From: an uncultured Lachnospiraceae bacterium
GTDB lineage: Bacteria; Bacillota; Clostridia; Lachnospirales; Lachnospiraceae
Assembly: GCA_902761225.1 (NCBI GenBank)
Contig: CACWJQ010000016.1
Span: 1 to 48,110, forward strand
Reading direction: 5' to 3'
DNA length: 48,110 nucleotides
Shown here: piece by piece, positions 7,702 to 16,430 of the stretch
Numbering within the stretch: position 1 is the first letter of the stretch
Layout: every line of letters begins with the position of its first letter
The notes under the pieces: model-generated
Told to the model about the DNA's origin: nothing
The model's input: the letters and a program-made list of their open reading frames with translations, nothing else
Databases searched by the model: none
Position numbers and translations under genes: made by a program

Positions 7702-9052
7702 TTCACACCTTTATAACAGAATATCAGGGGTAGCAGGCGCCGTGCTTCTTCCGGTGCTGGCTGTTTTGATCTGCCTGATCATCTGCTCCGGATGCTCCGG
7801 TGATCCGGGACTTTCCTCCGGACAGGAGACGCAGGTTCCCGATACGGGATATGTGCTGTACGGCACATATGATTACGATTCCGTTGATACCGCAGTCCTT
7901 GTGGACAAGAATACGGAGGAGATGACCCTTACATTCCTGAATACCCGGATCGGCAGGAGATATACCCTCGGGTATGACGGGACTACCGGCTTTTATGACA
8001 GGTACGGACAGCTCATCTCCATAGGCCAGATAAGCGAAGGGGATATCCTGGATCTTAAGTTCGTAAAGGCCAAGAGACATCTGACATCCATGTCGCTTTC
8101 CGCCTCGGCCTGGATCAAGACATCAACCGACCAGTATCTGTTCGACAGTGTAAAGCAGGAAGTGACCATAGGAAGCGATGTCTATAAGCTGGCAGATCCG
8201 CTCTTTTGCTATTCCGGGAGCGAGGAACTCTTTTACCAGGAACTGAACAGTGTGGATATCCTTACTTTTCACGGGATAGACACAACCGTGCTGAGCGTTA
8301 ATGTGGATAAGGGCCACGGATATCTCAGGCTGTCGGGCCAGGAATATTTCGTCGGCGGATGGATAGAGATCGGTACGAAATACATAAGGAAGATCACTGA
8401 TGATATGCTCCTTACGGTTCCCGAAGGAACCTACAACATAGCGGTCTCCGGGAGCGGGATGACGGTTGACAGGGTTGTGGAGATAAAGAGAGGCCTTGAG
8501 ACCGTACTAGATCTGTCGGATGTAGTGCCTGAAGCTCCCAAGGAAGGCCTGGTGCTGTTTTCACTTACACCCTCCGATGCGACGCTGTTCATCGACGGCG
8601 AGAAGGTGGATACTTCCTCGGGAATATCCCTTACATACGGACTTCATCAGCTTATGGTCGAATGTGAAGGATATAGGACTCTTACCAGATACCTGAGCGT
8701 GGGAGAGGAAAACGCAGGCATCAGCATCACCATGGAGAAGGAGGACAGGACCGTATCCGGCAATGATACGCCTGCTGCTTCCGAAGAGCCCCCTGTTACG
8801 ATACCTGCTCCGGATGATATAACCACATCTTCATTCTACAAGGTATATATCAATGCCCCTGCGGGTGCGGAGTGCTATATAGACGGCTATTATACAGGAG
8901 TTGTGCCCTGCTGGTTCAAGAGGACAACGGGCTCCCATGTGGTGACATTAAGTCTTGCCGGATACAACACAAGGAGCTACACCGTGACCGTGGAAGAGGG
9001 CACCGGAGACCTGTCATTTTCCTTCACGGATCTCGAGCCGCAGATTCCGTAA
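7694..9052 (+). CDS. PEGA-domain lipoprotein
   Basis: A 452-residue surface protein. A hydrophobic segment (about 13-33) ends at ICSGC, so Cys34 is a likely lipid attachment site, though a cysteine at -3 makes the lipobox unusual. Two PEGA domains sit at the C-terminal end: one at about 277-350 (SDATLFIDGEKV, then YGLHQLMVECEGY) and one at about 372-447 (AGAECYIDGYYTG, then TGSHVVTLSLAGY). Between them is a Pro/Glu/Thr-rich linker. PEGA domains are beta-rich modules of cell-surface proteins, often next to kinases or wall enzymes; their ligand is generally unknown. The start overlaps the end of cca, which suggests co-transcription. The middle region (60-270) is not one I recognise. Confidence 0.8.
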   Translation: MNSSHLYNRISGVAGAVLLPVLAVLICLIICSGCSGDPGLSSGQETQVPDTGYVLYGTYDYDSVDTAVLVDKNTEEMTLTFLNTRIGRRYTLGYDGTTGFYDRYGQLISIGQISEGDILDLKFVKAKRHLTSMSLSASAWIKTSTDQYLFDSVKQEVTIGSDVYKLADPLFCYSGSEELFYQELNSVDILTFHGIDTTVLSVNVDKGHGYLRLSGQEYFVGGWIEIGTKYIRKITDDMLLTVPEGTYNIAVSGSGMTVDRVVEIKRGLETVLDLSDVVPEAPKEGLVLFSLTPSDATLFIDGEKVDTSSGISLTYGLHQLMVECEGYRTLTRYLSVGEENAGISITMEKEDRTVSGNDTPAASEEPPVTIPAPDDITTSSFYKVYINAPAGAECYIDGYYTGVVPCWFKRTTGSHVVTLSLAGYNTRSYTVTVEEGTGDLSFSFTDLEPQIP

Positions 9053-9066
9053 AAGCCCTAAAAACC

Positions 9067-9095
9067 TTGACAACCTTGCATAAACTGTATATATA
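9067..9095 (+). promoter_or_regulatory. Strong sigma-A promoter of hup
   Basis: TTGACA at 9067-9072 and TATATA at 9090-9095 are separated by exactly 17 bp. The -35 box is perfect and the -10 box matches five of six positions, fitting the high expression expected for HU. The leader to the ATG is about 55 nt and contains the GGAGGAG ribosome site. Confidence 0.8.
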
Positions 9096-9157
9096 TATTT
9101 GTAGCGGTTTCCGGCGGAAACCACGTTAATATTCATCTATACAGGAGGAGTTATATC

Positions 9158-9430
9158 ATGAACAAGACCGAATTGGTTGCTGCTATCTCAGATGCTACCA
9201 ATCTTTCCAAGAAGGATTCAGAGGCAGCAGTTAAGGCTTTCACTGATGTTATCACCAAGGCACTTAAGAAGGGCGACAAGGTTCAGCTTGTAGGCTTCGG
9301 AACTTTCGAGGTTGCTAAGAGAGCAGCAAGAGAGGGAAGAAATCCTCAGACCGGTAAGGCTATGAAGATCAAGGCTTCCAAGGCTCCCAAGTTCAAGGCA
9401 GGTAAGGCTCTTAAGGACGCTCTGAACTAA
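9158..9430 (+). CDS. hup: DNA-binding protein HU
   Basis: Histone-like nucleoid protein of 90 residues, the full family length. It starts [14 protein letters not shown], has the conserved VGFGTFEV and the DNA-clamping arm [13 protein letters not shown], and ends [11 protein letters not shown]. It bends DNA and acts as a dimer. It has its own strong promoter, a good GGAGGAG site before the ATG, and its own terminator, so it is mainly monocistronic. Downstream genes follow the order seen in many Firmicutes (hup, rqcP, divIC, tilS, hpt, ftsH). Codon use is strongly biased, as expected for an abundant protein. Confidence 0.97.
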   Translation: MNKTELVAAISDATNLSKKDSEAAVKAFTDVITKALKKGDKVQLVGFGTFEVAKRAAREGRNPQTGKAMKIKASKAPKFKAGKALKDALN

Positions 9431-9448
9431 TAGTAAGTTATTTATTCG

Positions 9449-9486
9449 GTGCACCCGTCCTGCAGTCAGGCCGGGTGCACTTTTGT
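9449..9486 (+). terminator. Rho-independent terminator after hup
   Basis: GTGCACCC at 9449-9456 pairs perfectly with GGGTGCAC at 9473-9480, followed by TTTTGT. It separates the abundant hup transcript from the rqcP-ftsH group. Confidence 0.9.
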
Positions 9487-9527
9487 ATAGGGGAGCTTAA
9501 GGTGTGCTCCCAAGGGGTATTTTCTGT

Positions 9528-9767
9528 ATGAGACTCGATAAGTATCTCAAGGTATCAAGGCTGATCAAGAGAAGAACCGTGGCCAATTCAGCATGCGATG
9601 CCGGAAGAGTCACCATAAATGACAGACCCGCCAAGGCATCCACCGATGTCAAGGCCGGGGATGTGCTGTGCATTTCCTTCGGAAACCGCGAACTGAAGGT
9701 AAGGGTTACCGATGTGCGCGAAACGGTTAAGAAGGAAGAAGCTGACGCGATGTACGAGGAACTGTAA
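9528..9767 (+). CDS. rqcP: S4-domain RNA-binding protein RqcP
   Basis: A 79-residue S4 protein that starts MRLDKYLKVSRLIKRRT, the classic S4 fold sequence. RqcP (formerly YabO) works with RqcH in ribosome-associated quality control, helping to add alanine tails to peptides stuck on 50S subunits. I chose ATG 9528, which has AAGGGG ten bases upstream and gives the conserved start; an earlier in-frame ATG at 9504 adds eight atypical residues. The stop overlaps the divIC start by one base. In spore formers yabP and yabQ usually follow; here divIC follows directly. Confidence 0.9.
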   Translation: MRLDKYLKVSRLIKRRTVANSACDAGRVTINDRPAKASTDVKAGDVLCISFGNRELKVRVTDVRETVKKEEADAMYEEL

Positions 9768-10102
9768 TGGCAGAAGCAAGGTCATCCAAAAACAGAATGA
9801 CTGCTATGGAAAGAAGACGCAGAAGATCCGGTGCTTCGGGTTATATCCTGATCGCTGTGATCGTCAGTCTTATTACTGCTGTTGTTATGATACAGATCCA
9901 CGACGTCAAGACCAGACTTAAGGTTTACGAAGAACAGGATCAGGCTCTGGATGAACAGATCGCCGCAGAGCTCGAGAGGGCTGAGGAGCTCAACGAGCTG
10001 GAGAAGTATGTCCAGACCAAGGCATATGCCGAAGAGCAGGCTCACGAGAAGCTCGGGCTTGTCAACGAGGGTGAGATCATCTTCAGGTTGGAGGGGAATT
10101 AA
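9767..10102 (+). CDS. divIC: Septum formation initiator DivIC/FtsB family protein
   Basis: A 111-residue cell-division protein. It has a short Arg-rich cytoplasmic tail (10-20), one membrane helix (about 25-43) and an outer coiled coil (about 45-90) rich in Glu, Leu and Ala, then a C-terminal end with EKLGLVNEGEIIF, which is the family pattern. DivIC joins FtsL and DivIB (FtsQ) to activate septal wall synthesis. Its start overlaps the rqcP stop (TAATG), so the two are translationally coupled. The short basic tail and gene position support DivIC over an unrelated small coiled-coil protein. Confidence 0.87.
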   Translation: MAEARSSKNRMTAMERRRRRSGASGYILIAVIVSLITAVVMIQIHDVKTRLKVYEEQDQALDEQIAAELERAEELNELEKYVQTKAYAEEQAHEKLGLVNEGEIIFRLEGN

Positions 10103-10108
10103 GTACCG

Positions 10109-11566
10109 GTGGAACCCAGAGCAGAGAAGGTCTGTAAAAAATATATGGATGAACTTCTGATGACAGAGGGTGAACTTCGTGTTGTCATCGGAGTATCCGG
10201 CGGGGCAGATTCTATCTGCCTTTTATTTTTGATGAAAGATATCCTTCCCGCAGATAATATACGTGTCATACACATCAATCACATGATCCGCGGTAACGAG
10301 GCCGATGAGGACTCGGAATTCGTGGAGGAGATCTGCCGCAGGGAGGGATTGTTCTTTAAGGAGATCAGGAAGGACATTCCGGCTCTTTCCAGGGAAATGG
10401 GCTATACGGAGGAAGAGGCCGGAAGACGCATAAGGTACGAGTGCTTCGGGAAAGAGGCGGAGGACTGGGAAGCGGAGTGCGGATGTGAAAAGGGAAAAGT
10501 ACGCATTGCCGTCGCTCATCATGTTGAGGACAATGCGGAGACCGTACTTTTCAACCTGTTCAGGGGAACGGGTATACGCGGCTTGTCCGGAATAGCTCCC
10601 GAAAGAGGAAGGATCATACGTCCGCTCCTTGGTCTTACAAGAAAGGATATAGAAGATTATCTGAAGTACAGGGGCGAGACCTTCCGTACCGACAGGACCA
10701 ACGAGGATAATGACTATTCGAGGAACAGGATAAGGAATCTGATACTTCCCCAGGCCAGGGCGGTAAGCCCCATGGCTGCCGAACATATAGCGGCGGCTTC
10801 GGAAAGGCTCAGGAAGATCCTGGGATATCTTGATACCAGGGTTGATGAGAGTATCGAAAGGATAGTTACACCTGAGGACGGAGCATACAGGATAGACAGG
10901 GAGGGGCTGCGCAGTCTTGATGATGTTATAGCCTCGATGCTGATCCTTAAGCTTCTTACAGAGCTTACTCCCATGAAGAAGGATATAGGAGAGGTCCATG
11001 CATCCTCGGTACTGGAGCTGGCCCGCGGTGAAGCCGGAAAGCATGCTGATCTGCCCTACGGCATCAAGGCGGATGTATCCCATTCACAGCTGCTTTTAAG
11101 GCGTCAGTCAAGGGAAGATGAACGGAACGGACAGTCAGATGATGTTGAGGCTCTGGAGCTTTATTACAGGGCATCGGATCTTACAGAAGAGGAAGTCCGT
11201 GCCCTTACTGACAAAACCGCTGAGGGAAACAGGTACACTAAATATTTTGATTATGATAAAATATGCTACATCGCATCTAAGCAGGGGATAAGAAAGGATC
11301 CTCCCTATGAGTTCAGGGCAAGACGTGACGGGGACTTTCTGAGGATCAGGAAAAGTGACGGAACTCCGGCCACGAAGGCTCTCGGGGATTATCTTACGGA
11401 TCTCAAGCTCCCTGTGGATGAGAAGGAAAAAATAAGGGTCTGCGCGGTGGGAAGCGAAGTGCTGTGGGTCGTTGGATACCGCATGGGCGATTCTGCCAAG
11501 TTATCACCGGATACCGGATATATTTTGAGATTAGAGGTAAAAGGGCATGAAGGAACATCACATTGA
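10109..11566 (+). CDS. tilS: tRNA(Ile)-lysidine synthase
   Basis: Converts C34 of the tRNA-Ile CAU anticodon to lysidine so that it reads AUA. The 485-residue product has the PP-loop ATP motif SGGADS (30-35), the conserved HHVEDNAETVLFNLFRGTG region, RPLLGLTRKDIEDYL and the NRIRNLILP segment, followed by the C-terminal TilS domains. The start is GTG at 10109 with GGAGGGG twelve bases upstream, a slightly long gap; ATG codons at 10145 or 10160 would leave too little before the PP-loop. It overlaps hpt by 20 bases. The spoIIE gene that lies before tilS in many spore formers is absent. Confidence 0.93.
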   Translation: MEPRAEKVCKKYMDELLMTEGELRVVIGVSGGADSICLLFLMKDILPADNIRVIHINHMIRGNEADEDSEFVEEICRREGLFFKEIRKDIPALSREMGYTEEEAGRRIRYECFGKEAEDWEAECGCEKGKVRIAVAHHVEDNAETVLFNLFRGTGIRGLSGIAPERGRIIRPLLGLTRKDIEDYLKYRGETFRTDRTNEDNDYSRNRIRNLILPQARAVSPMAAEHIAAASERLRKILGYLDTRVDESIERIVTPEDGAYRIDREGLRSLDDVIASMLILKLLTELTPMKKDIGEVHASSVLELARGEAGKHADLPYGIKADVSHSQLLLRRQSREDERNGQSDDVEALELYYRASDLTEEEVRALTDKTAEGNRYTKYFDYDKICYIASKQGIRKDPPYEFRARRDGDFLRIRKSDGTPATKALGDYLTDLKLPVDEKEKIRVCAVGSEVLWVVGYRMGDSAKLSPDTGYILRLEVKGHEGTSH

Positions 11567-12074
11567 AGTAATGTATACCGAAGAGGAAGTGGATCGCAGG
11601 ATCCAGGAGATCGGAGACCGGATCACCAGGGACTACGAAGGAAAGCAGATCCACATGGTATGTGTGCTCAAGGGCGGAGCCTTTTTTATGTGTGAGCTCG
11701 CCAAGCGTATCAAACTGGATGTGTCACTTGACTTTATGAGTGTTTCCAGCTACGGCTCCGGTACCGAGTCCAGCGGACTTGTTAAGATAGTAAAGGATCT
11801 TGATGAATCTCTTAAGGATAAGGATGTAATAGTTGTGGAGGATATAGTTGACAGCGGAAGAACTCTCAGCTATCTTCTCAAGATGCTCGCGGAGAGAGGT
11901 CCCAGGTCACTGAAGCTCTGCACTCTTCTGGATAAGCCTTCCAGACGTGTGACGGATGTTGATGTGACATATACGGGATTTCAGATCCCCGATGAATTCG
12001 TGGTGGGTTACGGACTTGATTACGACCAGCTGTACAGAAACCTTCCCTATATCGGTGTTGTAAAGTTTGACTGA
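11547..12074 (+). CDS. hpt: Hypoxanthine phosphoribosyltransferase
   Basis: Purine salvage enzyme that makes IMP or GMP from hypoxanthine or guanine and PRPP. The 175-residue product has VCVLKGGAFFMCELAKRI near the N-terminus, the flexible-loop segment SVSSYGSGTESSG, the PRPP-binding motif VVEDIVDSGRTL (about 96-107), and the C-terminal VGYGLDYDQLYRNLPYIG. Length and motifs are complete. It starts inside the end of tilS and is followed 28 bases later by ftsH, the same trio and order found in Bacillus and Clostridia. Confidence 0.96.
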   Translation: MKEHHIEVMYTEEEVDRRIQEIGDRITRDYEGKQIHMVCVLKGGAFFMCELAKRIKLDVSLDFMSVSSYGSGTESSGLVKIVKDLDESLKDKDVIVVEDIVDSGRTLSYLLKMLAERGPRSLKLCTLLDKPSRRVTDVDVTYTGFQIPDEFVVGYGLDYDQLYRNLPYIGVVKFD

Positions 12075-12102
12075 TCTTTGATTTTCGGAGGAAAGAAAGA
12101 AA

Positions 12103-13914
12103 TTGGAAAAGAGTTCAAGAAGCCCTTTCAGATCGTATCTGTGGCTGATATTCATCGTGCTGATAATCGTATGGGTGGCACAGACCCTCAAGAACAATTC
12201 GTCAGGATACTCATACGGTCAGATGACTGCAGATCTTGCTGAAGGGAGGATCGTTTCGGCTAACATCACACCGGATGCTGCAGGCAGCAACGGTTATGTG
12301 GAGGTAAGGCTGAAAAACGATCTGATCCAGAGATTCTATGTAACTGATGTTAACGAAGCAGGCAATCTGTTGAGAGCTTCCGGAGTCGATCCGGTCATAA
12401 GGGACAGATCCCTTCTCAACTGGTTTACCAATATACTGCTGCCGATAATATTGCTGGCTTTTGTGATAGTGTTCCTGCTGTCGGCAATCCTTGGTCCCGG
12501 ATCCGGTCAGAGCCAGAGCAACCGGATGATGAATTTCGGCAAGATACGTATGAACCTGACCAACGGTGACGGCAAGATCACATTCGCCGATGTTGCGGGT
12601 CTAAAGGAAGAGAAGGAAGAGCTTGCAGAGATAGTTGATTTCCTTAAGGATCCCGGAAAATACTCCGCACTCGGAGCCCGCATTCCCAAGGGCGTACTGC
12701 TTGAGGGTTCACCCGGAACCGGTAAGACCCTTCTTGCAAAGGCGGTAGCGGGAGAGGCCAAGGTACCCTTCCTTTCCATATCCGGATCCGATTTTGTGGA
12801 AATGTTCGTAGGTGTAGGTGCATCAAGAGTCAGGGATCTGTTTGAAGAGGCCAAAAAGCGCTGTCCCTGCATCGTATTTATCGATGAGATAGATGCGGTT
12901 GCCAGAAGGCGCGGAACCGGACTCGGCGGCGGACATGATGAGAGAGAGCAGACTCTCAACCAGCTTCTTGTTGAGATGGACGGATTTACTGAAAATTCCG
13001 GAATAATCGTCATGGCAGCAACCAACAGAGTGGATATCCTGGATCCCGCAATATTAAGACCCGGAAGATTCGACAGAAAGGTCACTGTCCAGAGACCCGA
13101 TGTGGCCGGACGTGAGGAGATCCTTAAGGTTCATGCAAGGAACAAGAAATTCTCCGAGGATGTGGATCTTGAGAATATCGCAAGGACCACCGCAGGATTT
13201 ACCGGTGCGGATCTTGAAAACCTTCTTAACGAAGCTGCGATCGGCGCTGCAAGGAACGGCGAGCCCTATATTTCAATGAACCGTATCAATGCCGCATTTA
13301 TCAAGGTCGGCATGGGCACCGAGAAAAAGAGCCGTGTCATCTCCGAGAAGGAAAAGAGGATCACTGCATACCACGAGACCGGACATGCGATCCTGTTCCA
13401 CGTTCTTCCCGATGTGGGCCCCGTTTATACGGTATCCATCATCCCCACAGGTGTGGGAGCCGCAGGATATACAATGCCCCTTCCCGAGAGGGATGAGATG
13501 TTCATGTCAAAGGGCAGGATGCTTCAGGATATCATGGTGACCCTCGGAGGAAGGATCGCAGAGGAGATCATTTTCGGCGACATAACCACCGGTGCATCCT
13601 CTGATATAAAGCGTGCCACCAAGGAAGCGCGGAGCATGGTCACCCGCTACGGAATGAGCGACAACATCGGCGTCGTATGCTACGACAATGATGATGACGA
13701 AGTGTTCATAGGACGCGATCTTGCACATGCCAAGAATCACTCCGAGGAAGTGGCAGGCGAGATAGATAAGGAAGTCAGGGCGATAATCGATGACTGCTAC
13801 CGCAAGGCCAAAGAGATAATACTTGAGCATCAGGAAGTGCTTCATAAGTGCGCAGAGCTTCTTATGGAGAAGGAAAAGATCGGCAGAGAGGAATTTGAGG
13901 CCCTTTTCCAGTGA
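12103..13914 (+). CDS. ftsH: ATP-dependent zinc metalloprotease FtsH
   Basis: Membrane-bound AAA protease that degrades misfolded membrane proteins and selected regulators as a hexamer. The 603-residue protein has two membrane helices (about 12-25 and 106-126) around a short outer domain, then the AAA module with Walker A GSPGTGKT (about 203-210), Walker B VFIDEID (about 258-264) and the RPGRFDR arginine region, then the peptidase with HETGH (about 425-429; most relatives have HEAGH) as zinc site. The start is TTG at 12103, with CGGAGG upstream. It ends the tilS-hpt-ftsH group. Confidence 0.96.
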   Translation: MEKSSRSPFRSYLWLIFIVLIIVWVAQTLKNNSSGYSYGQMTADLAEGRIVSANITPDAAGSNGYVEVRLKNDLIQRFYVTDVNEAGNLLRASGVDPVIRDRSLLNWFTNILLPIILLAFVIVFLLSAILGPGSGQSQSNRMMNFGKIRMNLTNGDGKITFADVAGLKEEKEELAEIVDFLKDPGKYSALGARIPKGVLLEGSPGTGKTLLAKAVAGEAKVPFLSISGSDFVEMFVGVGASRVRDLFEEAKKRCPCIVFIDEIDAVARRRGTGLGGGHDEREQTLNQLLVEMDGFTENSGIIVMAATNRVDILDPAILRPGRFDRKVTVQRPDVAGREEILKVHARNKKFSEDVDLENIARTTAGFTGADLENLLNEAAIGAARNGEPYISMNRINAAFIKVGMGTEKKSRVISEKEKRITAYHETGHAILFHVLPDVGPVYTVSIIPTGVGAAGYTMPLPERDEMFMSKGRMLQDIMVTLGGRIAEEIIFGDITTGASSDIKRATKEARSMVTRYGMSDNIGVVCYDNDDDEVFIGRDLAHAKNHSEEVAGEIDKEVRAIIDDCYRKAKEIILEHQEVLHKCAELLMEKEKIGREEFEALFQ

Positions 13915-14001
13915 CTTTTGTGAATGCTGCACAAAAAGATTACACATCATCTGTGAAGTTTGTGAATCTTTGGCATAGTAAGACACGGGGACCGGTGTTA
14001 A

Positions 14002-14096
14002 TATAATGACCGTACCCCCAATACATTTTGTTTTGGAAATACCCCAAGAGATAGATTCTCTAGATAAAAGACAGCTTCCCCGGCTGTCTTTTTTCT
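14002..14096 (+). other. Candidate short transcript between ftsH and the GH13 gene
   Basis: A perfect TATAAT at 14002-14007 stands 16 bp after a weak AAGACA (13980-13985). Transcription from there would run about 80 nt and stop at the terminator at 14066-14096, with no open reading frame. A small hairpin AGAGA/TCTCT lies in between. It could be a small RNA, or the terminator may simply belong to ftsH and the TATAAT be chance. The preceding stretch 13935-13971 can also fold (AAAGATT with AATCTTT). Confidence 0.3.
14066..14096 (+). terminator. Rho-independent terminator downstream of ftsH
   Basis: AAAAGACAGC at 14066-14075 pairs with GCTGTCTTTT at 14083-14092 around a 7-nt loop, followed by more T. 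It closes the tilS-hpt-ftsH transcript 150 bases after the ftsH stop. Confidence 0.88.
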
Positions 14097-14124
14097 TGTG
14101 TACATAATCAAAATAGGCTACAAT
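14096..14124 (+). promoter_or_regulatory. Candidate promoter of the GH13 gene
   Basis: TTGTGT at 14096-14101 and TACAAT at 14119-14124 are 17 bp apart, directly after the terminator T-tract. The start codon at 14175 follows about 45 nt after the expected transcription start. Confidence 0.5.
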
Positions 14125-14174
14125 ATTTTGTGGTTTTTGGCGGCAAACATGTCGGAAACGGCCGGAGGTTTTAA

Positions 14175-16286
14175 ATGTTCGTGGGTCTTGAACATCGGAA
14201 AAAGGTTCTTGGGGATCAGAAATATATCCTCACAATGCGTCCTGTATTTAATATCAGGGCACTCTATTCCGATACAACTTCAAATTATCTCAGTCCCGAA
14301 GAACCCATGCCCGGTGATAAGGTTACGGTAAGATTCCGTACTGCCAAGAATAATGTGGATGTCGTTATCCTGGTATCCGGCGGAAGACGCCATGTGCTGA
14401 GGAAGGCAGAGACAGAGAGACATTTTGATTATTACGAAACGGAGCTGGAGCTTTCCGGCGGAAAGTTTTCTTATCATTTCGAGATCTGGTCGGGGTCTCT
14501 TAAGGTGTTCTTCGATGCGAGGGGAGTTGTTACCGATCCCAATGAATATTACGATTTCGTTGTATTTCCGGGCTTCAGTACCCCCGACTGGAGCAAGGGC
14601 GCCGTCATGTACCAGATATATGTGGACAGATTCTGTGACGGAGACCCGTCCAATAACGTCTTAGAAGGTGAATACGCATATATAGGTCAGCCTGTTCACA
14701 GAGTGGAGGACTGGAATGCTCTTCCCGCCCAGATGGACGTCAGGAATTTCTATGGCGGAGATCTGCAGGGCGTGCTGGATAAGATGGATTATATTCAGAG
14801 CCTCGGAGTTGAGGTCATCTATTTTAATCCTCTTTTCGTATCCCCCTCCAATCACAAGTATGATATCCAGGATTATGACCATATAGATCCCCACTTCGGC
14901 AGGATAATCGACGACGGCGGGGAGGTTCTTCCTCCGGACCGGAGGGAGAACAGATTCGCCACCAGATATATACGCAGGGTTGCGGGAAGAGCCAATCTGA
15001 CCGCAAGTGATGAACTGTTCATCAAGGTTGTCAGGGAAGCCCATAAGAGAGGGATGAAAGTCATCCTTGACGGTGTGTTCAATCACTGCGGCTCCTTCAA
15101 CAAGTGGATGGACAGGGAACGGATCTACGAAAATGAAGACGGCTACGAGAAGGGCGCATATATAAGTCCTGCGAGCCCTTACAGGAACTATTTTTCATTC
15201 AACAATGAAAACGGATGGCCGTACAACGGCTCCTATGACGGATGGTGGGGACATGATACCCTTCCAAAGCTCAATTACGAAGGGTCGGAACAGCTCCTTG
15301 AGTATGTGCTGAGCATAGGTGCAAAGTGGGTATCAGAGCCTTTCTGCGCAGACGGATGGAGACTGGATGTTGCCGCAGACCTCGGACACTCACAGGATTT
15401 TAACCACTACTTCTGGAAGAGATTCCGCAAGGCGGTAAAGGAAGCTAATCCCGATGCCCTGATACTTGCGGAGCATTACGGCGACAAGAAGGCATGGCTG
15501 CAGGGTGACGAATGGGATTCGGTCATGAACTATGATGCGTTCATGGAGCCTGTCACCTGGTTCCTTACAGGCATGGAGAAGCATTCGGATGATTTCCGCG
15601 AGGATCTTCTGGGAAATGCAGACAGCTTCTGGGGCGCAATGAGACATCACAGTGCAACCTTCTCCGCTCCCAGCATGCAGTCCGCCATGAACGAGCTGTC
15701 CAACCATGACCATTCAAGATTCCTTACAAGGACCAACCATATGGTGGGAAGGACCGGAACTCTGGGTCCCGAGGCTGCTTCGAGGAACATCAACAAGGCA
15801 GTTTTCAGGGAAGCTGTTGTGATACAGATGACCTGGGTGGGAGCGCCCACAATATATTACGGCGATGAAGCGGGTGTCTGCGGATTTACGGATCCGGACA
15901 ACAGACGTACCTATCCCTGGGGACACGAGGATCAGGAAATGATCTCTTTTCACAGGGACCTGATAGCACTGAGGCGCGAACATCCCGTGTTCAGGACCGG
16001 CTCCATCAAGATGGTGGACAGCGATTATAATTTCATCGCATACGGAAGATTCGACCGGTCGGAACAGTTTTTGATCCTTATCAACAATAACGACCATGAG
16101 ATATACAGAAATCTTACGGTCTGGGAGATAGGCACCACCAGATCCGGAATGATGAGAACCGTGTTCAGAAGTGACAGAAACGGATATACACTCACGGGAG
16201 AGGAATACAAACTAAACGGCGGATTGCTGGATATAGCCATACCTCCCGAGTCTGCTACCATTCTTGCTTTTTATAAACCCCTGTGA
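14175..16286 (+). CDS. Glycoside hydrolase family 13 enzyme (neopullulanase / cyclomaltodextrinase type)
   Basis: A 703-residue alpha-glucan hydrolase. The N-terminal part (about 20-130) looks like the starch-binding domain found before the barrel in neopullulanases. The TIM barrel shows all the family regions: DGVFNHCG, DGWRLDVA with the nucleophile Asp (about 393-400), LAEHYG with the acid/base Glu (about 431-436) and NHDHSR with the third acid (about 509-514), then GAPTIYYGDEAG. There is no signal peptide, so it acts on imported maltodextrins in the cytoplasm. ATG 14175 has GGAGG six bases upstream. It stands alone, but galK and glgB in the window also serve carbohydrate metabolism. Confidence 0.92.
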   Translation: MFVGLEHRKKVLGDQKYILTMRPVFNIRALYSDTTSNYLSPEEPMPGDKVTVRFRTAKNNVDVVILVSGGRRHVLRKAETERHFDYYETELELSGGKFSYHFEIWSGSLKVFFDARGVVTDPNEYYDFVVFPGFSTPDWSKGAVMYQIYVDRFCDGDPSNNVLEGEYAYIGQPVHRVEDWNALPAQMDVRNFYGGDLQGVLDKMDYIQSLGVEVIYFNPLFVSPSNHKYDIQDYDHIDPHFGRIIDDGGEVLPPDRRENRFATRYIRRVAGRANLTASDELFIKVVREAHKRGMKVILDGVFNHCGSFNKWMDRERIYENEDGYEKGAYISPASPYRNYFSFNNENGWPYNGSYDGWWGHDTLPKLNYEGSEQLLEYVLSIGAKWVSEPFCADGWRLDVAADLGHSQDFNHYFWKRFRKAVKEANPDALILAEHYGDKKAWLQGDEWDSVMNYDAFMEPVTWFLTGMEKHSDDFREDLLGNADSFWGAMRHHSATFSAPSMQSAMNELSNHDHSRFLTRTNHMVGRTGTLGPEAASRNINKAVFREAVVIQMTWVGAPTIYYGDEAGVCGFTDPDNRRTYPWGHEDQEMISFHRDLIALRREHPVFRTGSIKMVDSDYNFIAYGRFDRSEQFLILINNNDHEIYRNLTVWEIGTTRSGMMRTVFRSDRNGYTLTGEEYKLNGGLLDIAIPPESATILAFYKPL

Positions 16287-16313
16287 TAAAATTCACACTT
16301 GCAGATTGCAAAC

Positions 16314-16397
16314 GCGGGTATGGCGAAATAGGTAGACGCAAGGGACTTAAAATCCCTCGGGGGCGACTCCGTGCCGGTTCGAGTCCGGCTACCCGCA
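16314..16397 (+). tRNA. tRNA-Leu (anticodon UAA)
   Basis: An 84-nt class II tRNA. The acceptor stem GCGGGTA (16314-16320) pairs with TACCCGC (16390-16396), with A as discriminator base. The D-arm has GGTAGAC, the anticodon stem AGGGA/TCCCT surrounds loop CTTAAAA with anticodon TAA at 16348-16350, a long variable arm follows, and the T-arm holds GGTTCGAGTCC. CCA is not encoded (TTT follows). It reads UUA and, with wobble, UUG leucine codons. It lies 27 bases after the GH13 stop and 34 bases before the next gene, with no obvious promoter of its own. Confidence 0.97.
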
Positions 16398-16430
16398 TTT
16401 TGTTGTGTCTGTTAATGGAAAGTAAACGGT

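Noticed and set aside
10223-11083. 286-residue minus-strand frame opposite tilS
   Set aside because: Shadow of a well-supported gene on the other strand; composition is unlike a protein and there is no ribosome site.
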